Origin: DASVFB01 sp963766345
Lineage (GTDB): Bacteria > Actinomycetota > Thermoleophilia > Gaiellales > Gaiellaceae
Direction of reading: 5' to 3'
Length of the DNA: 64,000 bases
Assembly: GCA_963766345.1 (NCBI GenBank)
Contig: CAVXZL010000008.1
Coordinates: 620,001-684,000, forward strand
Shown: piece by piece, positions 25,262-34,676 of the stretch
Numbering within the stretch: the stretch's first letter is position 1
How the letters are laid out: each line of letters opens with the position of its first letter
Program-made: the position numbers and the translations under genes
The notes under the pieces: generated by a model
Told to the model about the DNA's origin: nothing
The model's input: the letters and a program-made list of their open reading frames with translations, nothing else
Database searches by the model: none

Positions 25262-27838
25262 GTGGCCGAGCTGCCGGCTGGCACCGTGACGTTCCTCTTC
25301 ACCGACGTCGAGCGGTCGACGCAGCTGCTCGCGGAGCTCGGCACGGAGGACTACGGCGCAGTGCTCGAGGAACATCGCCGGCGGCTGCGGGAGGCGTTCG
25401 CCGCGGGCCACGAGGTCGACACGCAGGGCGATGCGCTCTTCTACGCGTTCGCGCGCGCCGACGACGCCGTCACCGCCGCTGCGGCAGGGCAGCGTGCGCT
25501 CGACGCTCTGCCGCTCCGCGTGCGAATGGGCATCCACACGGGGCAGCCGTCGCTCCTGGGCGACGGCTACATCGGACTGGACGTCCACCGCGCCGCGCGC
25601 GTCTGCGCCGCGGCGCACGGCGGGCAGGTCGTGCTCTCGCAGACGACGCACGACCTCGTGGACGCCGACGTCCGCGACCTCGGCGAGCACCGGCTCAAGG
25701 ACCTGACGCAGCCGCAGCGGCTGTATCAACTCGTCGCCACGGGCCTGCAGGCGCAGTTCCCGCCGTTGCGGACGCTCGAGAACCGGCCGACGAACCTGCC
25801 GTCGCAGGCGACGCCGCTGGTCGGCCGCGCCGACGAGCTCGAGGCACTGCACGCGCTGCTCGCCGACGACGGCACCCGTCTCGTCACGCTCACCGGACCA
25901 GGCGGCACGGGCAAGACGCGCCTCGCACTGCACGCGGCGGCGGAGGCCGTCGAGCTCTTCCGCAACGGCGTCTGGTTCGTGGCGCTCGAGGCCGTGCAGG
26001 ATCCCGCGCTCGTGCTGCCGTCGATCGCGCAGACCCTCGGGCTGTACGAGTCCGGCGACCGGCCGCTCGCGACCGCGGTCCGCGAGCATCTCGCCGGCCA
26101 GCAGGTGCTGCTCGTGCTCGACAACTTCGAGCAGCTGCTCGATGCCGCGCGCACGGTGAGCGACGTGCTCGACAACGCGCCGGGAGTGCACGTCCTCGTC
26201 ACGAGCCGCGCGCCGCTGCGCCTCGCGGCGGAGCACGTCGTCCCCGTGCCGCCGTTGGGTGTGCCCGACGCCGCCTCGCTCCCCGCGCTCGAGGCGCTCT
26301 CGAAGTACGAGGCCGTTCAGCTCTTCGTCGACCGGGCGCACGCGGTCGCGCCCTCGTTCAGCGTCACGAGCGAAAACGCTCCGGCGGTCGCGGAGCTGTG
26401 CGTGCGGCTCGACGGATTGCCGCTCGCGATCGAGCTCGCGGCGTCGCGCGTGAAGCTCCTCCCGCCGCAGGCGCTGCTGGCGCGGCTGAGCCGACGGCTC
26501 GAGCTGCTCCGCGGCGGCGCCCGCGACCGGCCCGAGCGCCAGCAGACGCTGCGCGCGACGCTCGACTGGAGCTTCGACCTGCTCGACGAGCGGCGGCGCC
26601 GACTGTTCGCGCGGCTCAGCGTGTTCTCCGGCGGCTTCCGGCTCGACGCCGCCGAGGCCGTGTGCGAGGCCGAGCTCGACGACGTGGAAGCGCTGCTCGA
26701 GCACAGCCTCTTGCGCACCGAAGTGCGCCCGGACGGAGAGCCGCGCTTCTTCATGCTCGAGTCGATCCGCGACTACGCGCGCGAGCACCTCGAGGAGGAC
26801 GGCGAGGCGGACGCGGTCCACGACCGTCACGCGCGCTGGTACGGCGCGTGGCTCGAGCAGAGGACCGAGCAGCGTCTGACCGGACGGCTGACCGCCGACT
26901 GGGAGCCCGAGGACGAGGAGCACGACAACATCCGCGCCGCGCTCGCCTGGGCGCGCGACCATGCCGAGATCGAGCTCGAGCTGCAGTTCGCCGCCTCGGC
27001 GGGGCTGTTCTTCTGGCCCAACCGCGGTCACGTCTCCGAGGGTCGCCGCTGGCTCGACGAGGTCCTGGCGCGATCGCAGGGGGCGGATCCGCGGCGGCGC
27101 GGCCGCGCGCTCCTCGCCGCCGCGCAGCACGCCTGGCGCCAGGGCGAGCATGCGCCCGCCGACGAGCTCGCCGCCGAGGCGCAGGCGATCTTCGAGCAGC
27201 TCGACGACCGTCCCCCGCTCGCAGCCGCGCTGATGACGCGCGCGATCGCGGCCGATGCGCGCGGGGACCGGGAGGCGGAGGCGGGCTACGCCGACGCGGC
27301 GGAGGCGATCTTCCGCGCGCTCGGCCACCGGGAGGCGCTCGACGCGATCCTCAACAACCGCGGCTACGCCGACATCGTCGCCGGGGACTTCGAGTCCGCC
27401 GAGCGCCGGCTACGCGAGGTCGCCGGCTCCGCGACCGGCCGGGCGCGGCTCATCGCTGCCGGCAACCACGGCCTGGCTCTCGCGCAGCTCGGCCGACTGG
27501 ACGAAGCTGAGTCGCGTTTCGCGGAGATCCTGCACGTCGCCGTCACCACAGACCGCTCGTCGGAGGTCGTGCTCTACGGGTTCGAGGGTCTCGGGCTGGT
27601 GGCCGCGGCAAAGGCCGACGACTTGCGAGCCGCGCAGCTGTGGGGACTGGCGGCGACCATCCGCGACGCGACGGGCTACGCGCTCGCGATCGCCGAGCGG
27701 CGCTTCCACGACGAGCTCGAGCCGGAGACTCGAGGCCGCCTCGGCGACGCGGAGTTCGAGCGCGCGTGGAACGAGGGGCGCGAGCTCCCCTTCGGCGCCG
27801 CCGTCGACCTCGCGCTACGCCGGCGTGAGATCGGTTGA
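25262..27838 (+). CDS. adenylate/guanylate cyclase-domain regulator with NB-ARC-type ATPase and TPR repeats
   Basis: An 858-residue multidomain regulator. Residues 8-160 form a class III cyclase homology domain (FLFTDVERST, TQGDALFYAF, MGIHTGQ). The usual purine-contacting Asn-x3-Arg appears as His-x3-Arg in GLDVHRAARV, so cyclase activity is doubtful. An AfsR-like ATPase follows (TLTGPGGTGKTRLA, QVLLVLDNFEQLL, VLVTSRAPLRL, GLPLAIELAASRV). The C-terminal third is alpha-helical with TPR-like repeats. No DNA-binding domain is seen. Such proteins act as signal-responsive switches; the target is unknown. The 3' end overlaps the convergent peptidase gene by 24 bases. Confidence 0.88.
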   Translation: MAELPAGTVTFLFTDVERSTQLLAELGTEDYGAVLEEHRRRLREAFAAGHEVDTQGDALFYAFARADDAVTAAAAGQRALDALPLRVRMGIHTGQPSLLGDGYIGLDVHRAARVCAAAHGGQVVLSQTTHDLVDADVRDLGEHRLKDLTQPQRLYQLVATGLQAQFPPLRTLENRPTNLPSQATPLVGRADELEALHALLADDGTRLVTLTGPGGTGKTRLALHAAAEAVELFRNGVWFVALEAVQDPALVLPSIAQTLGLYESGDRPLATAVREHLAGQQVLLVLDNFEQLLDAARTVSDVLDNAPGVHVLVTSRAPLRLAAEHVVPVPPLGVPDAASLPALEALSKYEAVQLFVDRAHAVAPSFSVTSENAPAVAELCVRLDGLPLAIELAASRVKLLPPQALLARLSRRLELLRGGARDRPERQQTLRATLDWSFDLLDERRRRLFARLSVFSGGFRLDAAEAVCEAELDDVEALLEHSLLRTEVRPDGEPRFFMLESIRDYAREHLEEDGEADAVHDRHARWYGAWLEQRTEQRLTGRLTADWEPEDEEHDNIRAALAWARDHAEIELELQFAASAGLFFWPNRGHVSEGRRWLDEVLARSQGADPRRRGRALLAAAQHAWRQGEHAPADELAAEAQAIFEQLDDRPPLAAALMTRAIAADARGDREAEAGYADAAEAIFRALGHREALDAILNNRGYADIVAGDFESAERRLREVAGSATGRARLIAAGNHGLALAQLGRLDEAESRFAEILHVAVTTDRSSEVVLYGFEGLGLVAAAKADDLRAAQLWGLAATIRDATGYALAIAERRFHDELEPETRGRLGDAEFERAWNEGRELPFGAAVDLALRRREIG

Positions 27839-28867
27839 GCCGAGCCGCTGCGCGAACGCGACGAGCAGCTTCACGGCGTTCTCGACGTCGTCGAGCGACA
27901 CCGTCTCCGTCGGCGTGTGGATGTAGCGCGTCGGCACGGAGACGAGGCCCGTCGCGATGCCCGCACGGCTGAGGTGGTACGCGTCGGCGTCGGTGTGCGT
28001 CGAGCCGCGGACGACCTCGACGCCGAACGGGATCTTCTCGGACTCGGCGGTCTCGTAGAGCAGGTCGAAGACGCGCTCGCTCAGCGGCGCGCCGCGAGCG
28101 AGGGTCGGGCCCTGCTCGACCTTGATCTCGCCCATCTCCGCGAGCTCGGCCTCGGGGATGTCGGACGACCACGTCACGTCCACCGCGATCGCGACGTCGG
28201 GCCTCACCGCGTACGCCGTCGTGCGCGCGCCGGCGAAGTCGCCGACCTCCTCGCCGACCGCCGCGACCGCGACGACGTCTCCGGCCGAGCCGCCTCCTTC
28301 CGCGACGCGGCGCGCGGTCTCGAGCGCGACGTAACAGCCGACGCGGTTGTCGAAGGAACGCGACGCGACGCGGTTGTTGCGGAGCTCCACCGGCTGTGAC
28401 GCGAGCACGACGCCGTCCCCGAGCCGCACCGCCGAGCGAGCCTCGTCGCCGTCGCGGGCGCCGATGTCGATGAAGAGATCCTTCAGCTCGATCTTCTCGT
28501 CCTTGTCGCGCTTGAACGGGCTGCGCTTCTTGCCGATGACGCCGGCGATGCTGCCGTCCTTCGCCATCACCTCGACGCGTTGCGCGAGCAGCACCTCCGG
28601 CAGCCAGCCGCCGATGCCGCGGAAGTAGAGGAAGCCCTTGTCGTCGACGTGCGTGACGGTGAGGCCGATCTCGTCGATGTGGCCGACGATCGCGAGCGTC
28701 GGGCCGTCCGCGGGTCCCTTCACCCGGGCGGTCGACGAGCCGAGCGTGTCGGGTGTCACGTCGGCGAAGGCCTCAGCGGCCTTGCGCCATGCCGCGGCGA
28801 CGTCGCGCTCGTGACCCGAGGGGCCCGGCGTCGTGAGCAGCTCGCGGAGCAGGTCGGGCAGCGGCAC
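27815..28867 (-). CDS. M42 family metallo-aminopeptidase
   Basis: A 350-residue M42 peptidase. The dinuclear zinc site is recognisable: IVGHIDEIGL (His and bridging-region Asp), SFDNRVGC (Asp), AVGEEVGDF (catalytic Glu pair), AIAVDVTWSSD (Asp) and TRYIHTPTE (His). These cytoplasmic enzymes form large tetrahedral particles and trim peptides from the N-terminus. The gene begins nine bases after the DUF4132 gene, so it is probably the third gene of the same operon. Start is GTG 28867. Confidence 0.93.
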   Translation of the reverse strand: MPLPDLLRELLTTPGPSGHERDVAAAWRKAAEAFADVTPDTLGSSTARVKGPADGPTLAIVGHIDEIGLTVTHVDDKGFLYFRGIGGWLPEVLLAQRVEVMAKDGSIAGVIGKKRSPFKRDKDEKIELKDLFIDIGARDGDEARSAVRLGDGVVLASQPVELRNNRVASRSFDNRVGCYVALETARRVAEGGGSAGDVVAVAAVGEEVGDFAGARTTAYAVRPDVAIAVDVTWSSDIPEAELAEMGEIKVEQGPTLARGAPLSERVFDLLYETAESEKIPFGVEVVRGSTHTDADAYHLSRAGIATGLVSVPTRYIHTPTETVSLDDVENAVKLLVAFAQRLGSTDLTPA

Positions 28868-28876
28868 CGGGGGAGC

Positions 28877-31315
28877 CTAACGCCGGATCTGGCCGAGGAT
28901 CGTCGGGTCCGTGATCTTCCGGTCGTCCACGAGCAGGAACGCCTTGCTCAGGATCACGGACAGCCGGTCGTCGTCCTCGAACGGCAGGAAGACCTTGCCC
29001 GTGCTCTTGCCGCGCGCCGGAACGATGCAGAGGTACTCGTCGTTCGGCTCCATGAGCACGTTCGCGGAGCCGAGGTGGATCCTGTACGTACGCAGCTCGC
29101 CCCGCACGATCAGGTAGCGCTCGCCGAGCTCGAGCCGTTCGGCGATCTTGAGCTGCGGCACGATCTCGCGCAAGACCTCGCGCCTCGTCTCGGCGGACGC
29201 GCCGAGCTCGCCGAAGGAGTGCTCCCGCCAGTAGTCGACGTGGCGGTCGTTGTGATCGAGCCACTCCGGATCCGCGGCTATCGACGCGACGCCCACGAAG
29301 AGGTCGACATCGCGCATCGCCTCCGAGAAGACGACTCGCGGAACGTCTGCGATCGGCACCGGATCGCCGCCACCGAGCGGCGTGAAGCGCACCTGGTCGG
29401 TTGCCGCGATGTTCGCGATCATCACCTGCTCGCCCCAGTCCTCGGCGGCATGCTCCATCCAGAACTCGGCGCGGAGCCCGTGTGACTCGAACTCGCGCCA
29501 CTGCCTGCCGCCGTCGTTGTCGTACGGCCCGAGCGCGACGACCGACCAACCGCGCGACTTGATCAGGGCGTACGCCTGCGGGTACCTGAGGATGTGCGCC
29601 GCGAACCGGTTCGAGTAGGTGCTCGTCTCGAGCTCGGCGGGCGCGACGAAATAGACCTCCCGAAACGCCTGCTTGAACGGCTGCACGATCTCGTGCTCGA
29701 GGAGGAACCTGCGCCAGGCTGCGACGCCGGCGGGACTCTCGTGGATCGGATGCCACAGCCGCACGTCTCCCTCGGGCTCAACGGGCGAGCCGTCGGCTCG
29801 AAGGAAGACGCCGTCGACGAGCAGTGCGCTGCACTCGGCGAACGTCCAGATCAGCCCCCGCGCGTACGCGCTCGTCAGCGGATGCTCGAGGTAGAGGCGC
29901 CGCCACTCGTCGAGCGGCCACACGCGTTCCTCGGCCAGCAGGCCCTCGACGCGCACGCGTTCCGCAGCGAGCGCCTTCTTGATCTCCTTCGCGTCGGCAC
30001 GCAGCGCGCGGAGCTCGGAGGCGTGGCTCTCCTTCACGGCCTTCGGCACGGACTTCACCGGCTTGCCGTCGCTCAGCCACGTCAGCGTGTCGCGTTCGAG
30101 CACGGCCGTCGTGGTTCCGAGCGGGATCTCCTTGCGACCGTCGTCGTCGAGGCCGAAGGCCGGAACCTGGCGCTCGAGCAGTTGCCCTTTCGTGATGCCG
30201 GCGGCCTCGGCGGCCTCCTCGAGCGCGCGCTCGACCTGCTTCGCGATCGTCTTGTGTTTGATCCGCGCCTTCAGGCGAGCGAGCGCCGCGACGGCAGCCT
30301 CGTTGCCGAGAGTGCCGAGACCGCGGAGGCAGGCGTTCGCGACCTTGACGCTGCGCGGGTCGTGACCCGGCTGGAACTGCGTCGCGGCGTGCTCTGCGAC
30401 GTCGGCGAGGAGCGGCGCGGCCCACTCGGCCCGGATCGCCGCCGCCGCCCACGCGGCGCCGCGCACGAGCACGGCGTTTTCGTCCGCGAGCCACTGGTAG
30501 AAGACGAAGTTGCCCCAGCCGCGGCGCGTGCCGTCGGGTGCGTGAAGCGCCGTCGACAGGATCGTGTGCACGAGGTCCTCGCCGTCCGGCGTCGCGGCAA
30601 CGAGCTTCGCTGCCTCGTTCGTCCACTTCTTCGAGGGCGTCGTGCCCGCCGTCGCCTGCGACAGGTGGAACAGGAGCGCGGCTGCGGCTGCGTCGCCTTG
30701 CCAGCGCTCGGCGAGCGCCCTGCGGAGCGGCTTGCCAACCTCGTCGCCTGTTGCGACGACGCTCAGGTCGAACTCGGCGTCGGGCGTCCCGCCCGGAAGC
30801 TTGCGCAGGCGTGCGAGCACCTTCGTCCGCTCGACCTCCCAGCCTGGATCCCGGCTCGCCTCGACGAAACGCAGGGTTTCGACGACCGCTTCCCGCGCCG
30901 CGTCGTTCCAGCGATCCTCGGGGAGCCGCTCCGCCGCGGCGAGCGCAACGCGTAGCGCATCCCACCGGTTCCACGCATGAGACGTACGCCGTCCGAGCGC
31001 GAGCAGCAACGTCACGTCCTCGGCCGTGTACGCGAGCTTGCGCCTGGTGAGCGCGAGCGCGACCTCGCTGTTGCCTCCGGCGACCGCCGCCACCACGGCC
31101 GAGACGGCGACCTCGGGCGGCTCGGCCAGCAGCGCTTTGCCGGCCTCCGTCGTCCACAGATTGACCTGGACGTAGACCCAGCCGGTCCCGAACTGGCCGC
31201 GGCTGACGTCGCGAGTGATTGCCGCGACGTGGTCGCTCCCACGCTCGCGGTGTCGCGCGAGCAGCTCCTCTTGCTCGGCCGCGACGCGAGCGCGCCGCAG
31301 AAGCCTGGCGAGCAT
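28877..31315 (-). CDS. DUF4132 domain protein
   Basis: An 812-residue protein. The N-terminal half is alpha-helical with HEAT-like stretches (for example ACLRGLGTLGNEAAVAALAR). The C-terminal part matches DUF4132: VWPLDEWRRLYLEHPLTSA leading to RGLIWTF, then EFWMEHAAEDWGEQV, VVFSEAMRDVDLFVGV and the final IHLGSANVLMEPNDEYLCIV. DUF4132 is the C-terminal domain of MolR-type proteins, once linked to molybdate metabolism; its biochemical role is unknown. The ATG at 31315 shares one base with the stop (TGATG) of the upstream ubiquitin-like gene, implying translational coupling. Confidence 0.88.
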   Translation of the reverse strand: MLARLLRRARVAAEQEELLARHRERGSDHVAAITRDVSRGQFGTGWVYVQVNLWTTEAGKALLAEPPEVAVSAVVAAVAGGNSEVALALTRRKLAYTAEDVTLLLALGRRTSHAWNRWDALRVALAAAERLPEDRWNDAAREAVVETLRFVEASRDPGWEVERTKVLARLRKLPGGTPDAEFDLSVVATGDEVGKPLRRALAERWQGDAAAAALLFHLSQATAGTTPSKKWTNEAAKLVAATPDGEDLVHTILSTALHAPDGTRRGWGNFVFYQWLADENAVLVRGAAWAAAAIRAEWAAPLLADVAEHAATQFQPGHDPRSVKVANACLRGLGTLGNEAAVAALARLKARIKHKTIAKQVERALEEAAEAAGITKGQLLERQVPAFGLDDDGRKEIPLGTTTAVLERDTLTWLSDGKPVKSVPKAVKESHASELRALRADAKEIKKALAAERVRVEGLLAEERVWPLDEWRRLYLEHPLTSAYARGLIWTFAECSALLVDGVFLRADGSPVEPEGDVRLWHPIHESPAGVAAWRRFLLEHEIVQPFKQAFREVYFVAPAELETSTYSNRFAAHILRYPQAYALIKSRGWSVVALGPYDNDGGRQWREFESHGLRAEFWMEHAAEDWGEQVMIANIAATDQVRFTPLGGGDPVPIADVPRVVFSEAMRDVDLFVGVASIAADPEWLDHNDRHVDYWREHSFGELGASAETRREVLREIVPQLKIAERLELGERYLIVRGELRTYRIHLGSANVLMEPNDEYLCIVPARGKSTGKVFLPFEDDDRLSVILSKAFLLVDDRKITDPTILGQIRR

Positions 31316-31716
31316 CAACCGCCGACGAGCGGCGTCAGGCGCACGAAGCGGATGTCCGAGTCGGCCGTCAGCGCCAACTCCTCCTCGAGCTCCTCCACCT
31401 GGCGGCCGTCGACGAGGACGAAGAAGCCGTTGCGGCGGAACGCCTGCTCGGCCTTCTCGGCCTGGCGCTTCCAGTCGATCGGCCGCTTCGACTTGAGCCG
31501 GTAGCCGTTCAGCGTCACCTCTGCGTCGACCGGCTGCACGAGCGTGCGGAACTCGACGCCCCGCTGAGCCGCCGCATTCGCCAAGGCGACCTCCTCGCGC
31601 ACGCGCGTGCGGATCAGGTCTCGCATCGTCAGAGCAGCGGGGACCTCGAGCTCGATCGCATCGACTGCGCTCGACCGGGAGCCCGCCTGATCCCGGATTG
31701 CGACGGTCACGCTCAC
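31315..31716 (-). CDS. MoaD/ThiS-type ubiquitin-like protein with C-terminal Gly-Gly
   Basis: A 133-residue protein from GTG 31716. The pattern looks like a beta-grasp fold: strands MSVTVAIRD and IELEVPAALT, helix MRDLIRTRVREEV, a helical insert (45-97), then FFVLVDGRQVEEL and IRFVRLTPLVGG. The end closely resembles MoaD tails (F.PPVAGG type), with the last two residues Gly-Gly free at the C-terminus. That is the hallmark of sulfur carriers and ubiquitin-like modifiers. No E1-like gene is adjacent. It is the first gene of a likely operon with DUF4132 and an M42 peptidase, divergent from trp. Fold assignment is inference from sequence pattern. Confidence 0.7.
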   Translation of the reverse strand: MSVTVAIRDQAGSRSSAVDAIELEVPAALTMRDLIRTRVREEVALANAAAQRGVEFRTLVQPVDAEVTLNGYRLKSKRPIDWKRQAEKAEQAFRRNGFFVLVDGRQVEELEEELALTADSDIRFVRLTPLVGG

Positions 31717-31738
31717 CGTTCCGGGACCATACAAACAC

Positions 31739-31767
31739 TTGACGGACGTGGCATCGAGCCGTACGGT
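31739..31767 (+). promoter_or_regulatory. trp operon promoter
   Basis: TTGACG (31739-31744) and TACGGT (31762-31767) are separated by exactly 17 bases. The expected transcription start, about 6-9 bases after the -10 box, falls at or just before the ATG of the leader peptide (31776), so the message may be leaderless. Confidence 0.65.
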
Positions 31768-31775
31768 GGTCGTCG

Positions 31776-31838
31776 ATGAGCTTCCACCCCGCAGGCACCT
31801 GGGCCTGGCGCCGCGAGCGGGGCGGGAGCCTGCGCTGA
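31776..31838 (+). CDS. trpL: trp leader peptide
   Basis: A 20-codon open frame between the promoter and the attenuator encodes a peptide with two Trp codons, in GTWAWRR (TGG at 31800-31802 and 31806-31808). Its TGA stop (31836-31838) lies within a downstream hairpin. This is the standard layout for transcription attenuation, where ribosome stalling at Trp codons when charged tRNA-Trp is scarce would change leader RNA folding. It is too short for automatic gene calls. There is no Shine-Dalgarno sequence, in line with a leaderless start. Confidence 0.75.
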   Translation: MSFHPAGTWAWRRERGGSLR

Positions 31839-31847
31839 CCCAGCGCA
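31831..31847 (+). promoter_or_regulatory. leader RNA hairpin overlapping the trpL stop codon
   Basis: TGCGCTG-ACC-CAGCGCA forms a perfect 7 bp stem with a 3-base loop. The trpL stop codon lies across its first arm and loop, so a ribosome finishing the leader would disrupt it. Its exact part in the attenuation switch is not resolved by eye. Confidence 0.5.
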
Positions 31848-31868
31848 CACAGCCCGTTCCGCTCACCG

Positions 31869-31894
31869 AAGACCCGTAAGGGTCTTTTTCTTTT
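31869..31894 (+). terminator. trp attenuator (intrinsic terminator)
   Basis: AAGACCC-GTAA-GGGTCTT (31869-31886) is a perfect 7 bp stem followed by TTTCTTTT. It is one of the few places in the window with a real T-run, and lies 20 bases before the trpE ATG. Confidence 0.8.
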
Positions 31895-31913
31895 GCACGA
31901 ACTCGAATCAGCG

Positions 31914-33121
31914 ATGACGACCGCGATTGCCACAGACCTCCTCACCCCGCTCGGGGCATACCTGCGCCTGCGCGAGGGCGCTCGGGCCTCGTTCCTGCTC
32001 GAGTCGGTGGAGCGCGGGCGGCTCGGGCGCTACTCGTTCGTCGGGTCGGGATCGCGGCTCGTGTACCTCAACGAGGCCGAGGCGGTCGGGCTCCCGGTCG
32101 TCGGCTACGTCGGCTACGACTGGGTCGCGAAGCTCGAGCCGACGGTGCCGCTCCCGGATGACGGGCCCGGGCTGCCGGAGAGCCGCTTCGTCGTCGCCGA
32201 CACGCTCGTTCGCTTCGATCACGTGCGCGGGATCGCCGAGGTGCTCTACGGCGACGGCGACGTGCTCGAGGGACCGCAGCCGCCGGTGCCGCGAGGCTCC
32301 GGTTCGCGGGGAGCGCTCCGCCGTTTCCCGGATCAGCGCGAGCACGAGCGGCGCATCGAGAAGGCGAAGGAATACATCCGCGACGGCGACGCGTTCCAGA
32401 TCGTCGTCTCGCAGCGTGCCGAGCGGCCGACCTCCGCGTCCGGGCTCGAGCTCTACCGGGCGCTGCGCCGCGTCAACCCGTCGCCGTACCTCTTCCTCCT
32501 CGAGCTCGACGGGTTGTCGTTGATCGGCTCTTCGCCCGAGACGGTCGTCAAGTGCGACGGCCGCCGCGCCGAGCTGAACCCGATCGCCGGCTCGATCGCG
32601 CCCGGCGCAGGCGACGCCGAAGCACTGCTGGGCTCGGAGAAGGACCGCGCCGAGCACGTGATGCTCGTCGACCTCGGCCGCAACGACCTCTCTCGCGTGT
32701 GCAAGCCCGGCACCGTGCGCGTCGAGCGCTTCCTCGAGCCGGAGCGCTTCTCGCACATCACGCACCTCGTCTCGGAGGTCGCGGGCGACCTGCGCGACGG
32801 CGTGACGCCGTTCGACCTGCTGCGCGCGTGCTTCCCCGCCGGCACGGTGTCCGGAGCGCCGAAGATTCGCGCGATGCAGATCATCTCCGAGCTCGAGGGC
32901 TACCGCCGCGGCGTCTACGCGGGAGCAGTCGGCTACGCCCTGCCCGGCGGCGCGCTCGACACGTGCATCGCGATCCGGACGATGGTGCTGCGAGACGGCG
33001 TGGCGCTGCTGCAGGCCGGCGGCGGGATCGTCGCCGATTCGGATCCGGCGGAGGAGCACCAGGAGTGCCTGAACAAGCTCGCGGCGCTCGAGGCCGCGAT
33101 CGAGCTCGCGGAGGCGGAGCA

Positions 33122-33125
<4 letters not shown>
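31914..33125 (+). CDS. trpE: anthranilate synthase component I
   Basis: A 403-residue TrpE, which converts chorismate to anthranilate with ammonia supplied by TrpG. The Trp feedback-site motif LLES is present (FLLESVERGRLGRYSFVG), as are the chorismate-site segments PYLFLLEL, IGSSPETVVK, ELNPIAGS, HVMLVDLGRNDLSRV and GTVSGAPKIRAMQII. It is about 100 residues shorter than many TrpE proteins, with a compact N-terminal domain; PIAGT of the family is PIAGS here. ATG 31914 is preferred over TTG 31893. The stop overlaps trpG as ATGA. Confidence 0.95.
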
Positions 33126-33653
<528 letters not shown>

Positions 33654-33661
<8 letters not shown>

Positions 33662-34676
33662 CTGGGCGATCACGCGGTTGCTGGAGGGCTACGACCTCAC
33701 GCGTGCGGAGGCGCGCGACGTGATGGGGACGATCATGCGCGGTGAGGCGACGCCCGCGCAGATCGGCGGCTTCCTCGTCGCGCTTCGCTTCAAGGGCGAG
33801 ACGGCTGCCGAGATCGCCGGCTGCGCGGAGGCGATGCGCGAGCACGTGCTCGCCGTGAACCCGAAGCGCAAGGATCTCGTCGACACCGCGGGCACCGGCG
33901 GCGACAACGCCCACACGCTCAACATCTCGACCGCGGCGGCGCTCGTCGCGGCCGCTGCGGGCGCCGGCGTCGCGAAGCACGGCAACCGCGCCGTCTCGTC
34001 GAGCTCGGGCTCTGCCGACGTGCTCGAGGCGCTCGGCTTCGAGCTCGACCAACCGCCGGGGCGCATCGAGCAGTCGATCGACGGGCTCGGGTTCGGCTTC
34101 CTGTTCGCGCCGACGCACCACCCTGCGATGAAGCACGCGGCGCCGGTGCGGCGCGAGCTTGCGACGCGCACGGTCTTCAACGTGCTCGGGCCGCTGACGA
34201 ACCCGGCCGGTGCGCGTGCGCAGGTCGTCGGCGTCTTCGCGCCCGATCTCGTGCCGACGATCGCCACTGTGCTCGCGGAGCTCGGCGCGCACCGTGCGTT
34301 CGTCGTGCACGGCGCCGACGGGATCGACGAGCTCTCGCCGGCGGGCCCGAACCTCGTGGCCGAGGTCGTGCGCGGACAGGTCATCGAACGGACGATCGAC
34401 CCTCTCGAGCTCGGCGTCCCGCGCTGCTCGCCGGAGGAGCTGCGCGGTGGCTCTCCCGAGGAGAATGCGGCCGCGATCCACCGCGTGTTCGACGGCGCCG
34501 ACGGCGGCGCGCGCGACGCGATCCTGCTCAACGCCGCCGGCGCGATCGCTGCAGGCGGGCATGCCGCAGACCTGCGCGAGGCGATCGAGATCGCGCGCGA
34601 AACCGTCGCCAGCGGCGCGGCCGGCGAGCGCCTGGACGCGCTCGTGGCATTCTCGCGAGGCGATGGGCCCGTTTAG
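33654..34676 (+). CDS. trpD: anthranilate phosphoribosyltransferase
   Basis: A 340-residue TrpD, transferring the phosphoribosyl group of PRPP to anthranilate. The PRPP loop VDTAGTGGDNAHTLNIST, the KHGNRAVSSSSGSADVLE segment and the FNVLGPLTNPAGA stretch are all intact. Length is normal. The ATG lies inside the end of trpG, and its end overlaps the trpC fusion gene by 14 bases, so the operon is tightly coupled. Confidence 0.96.
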
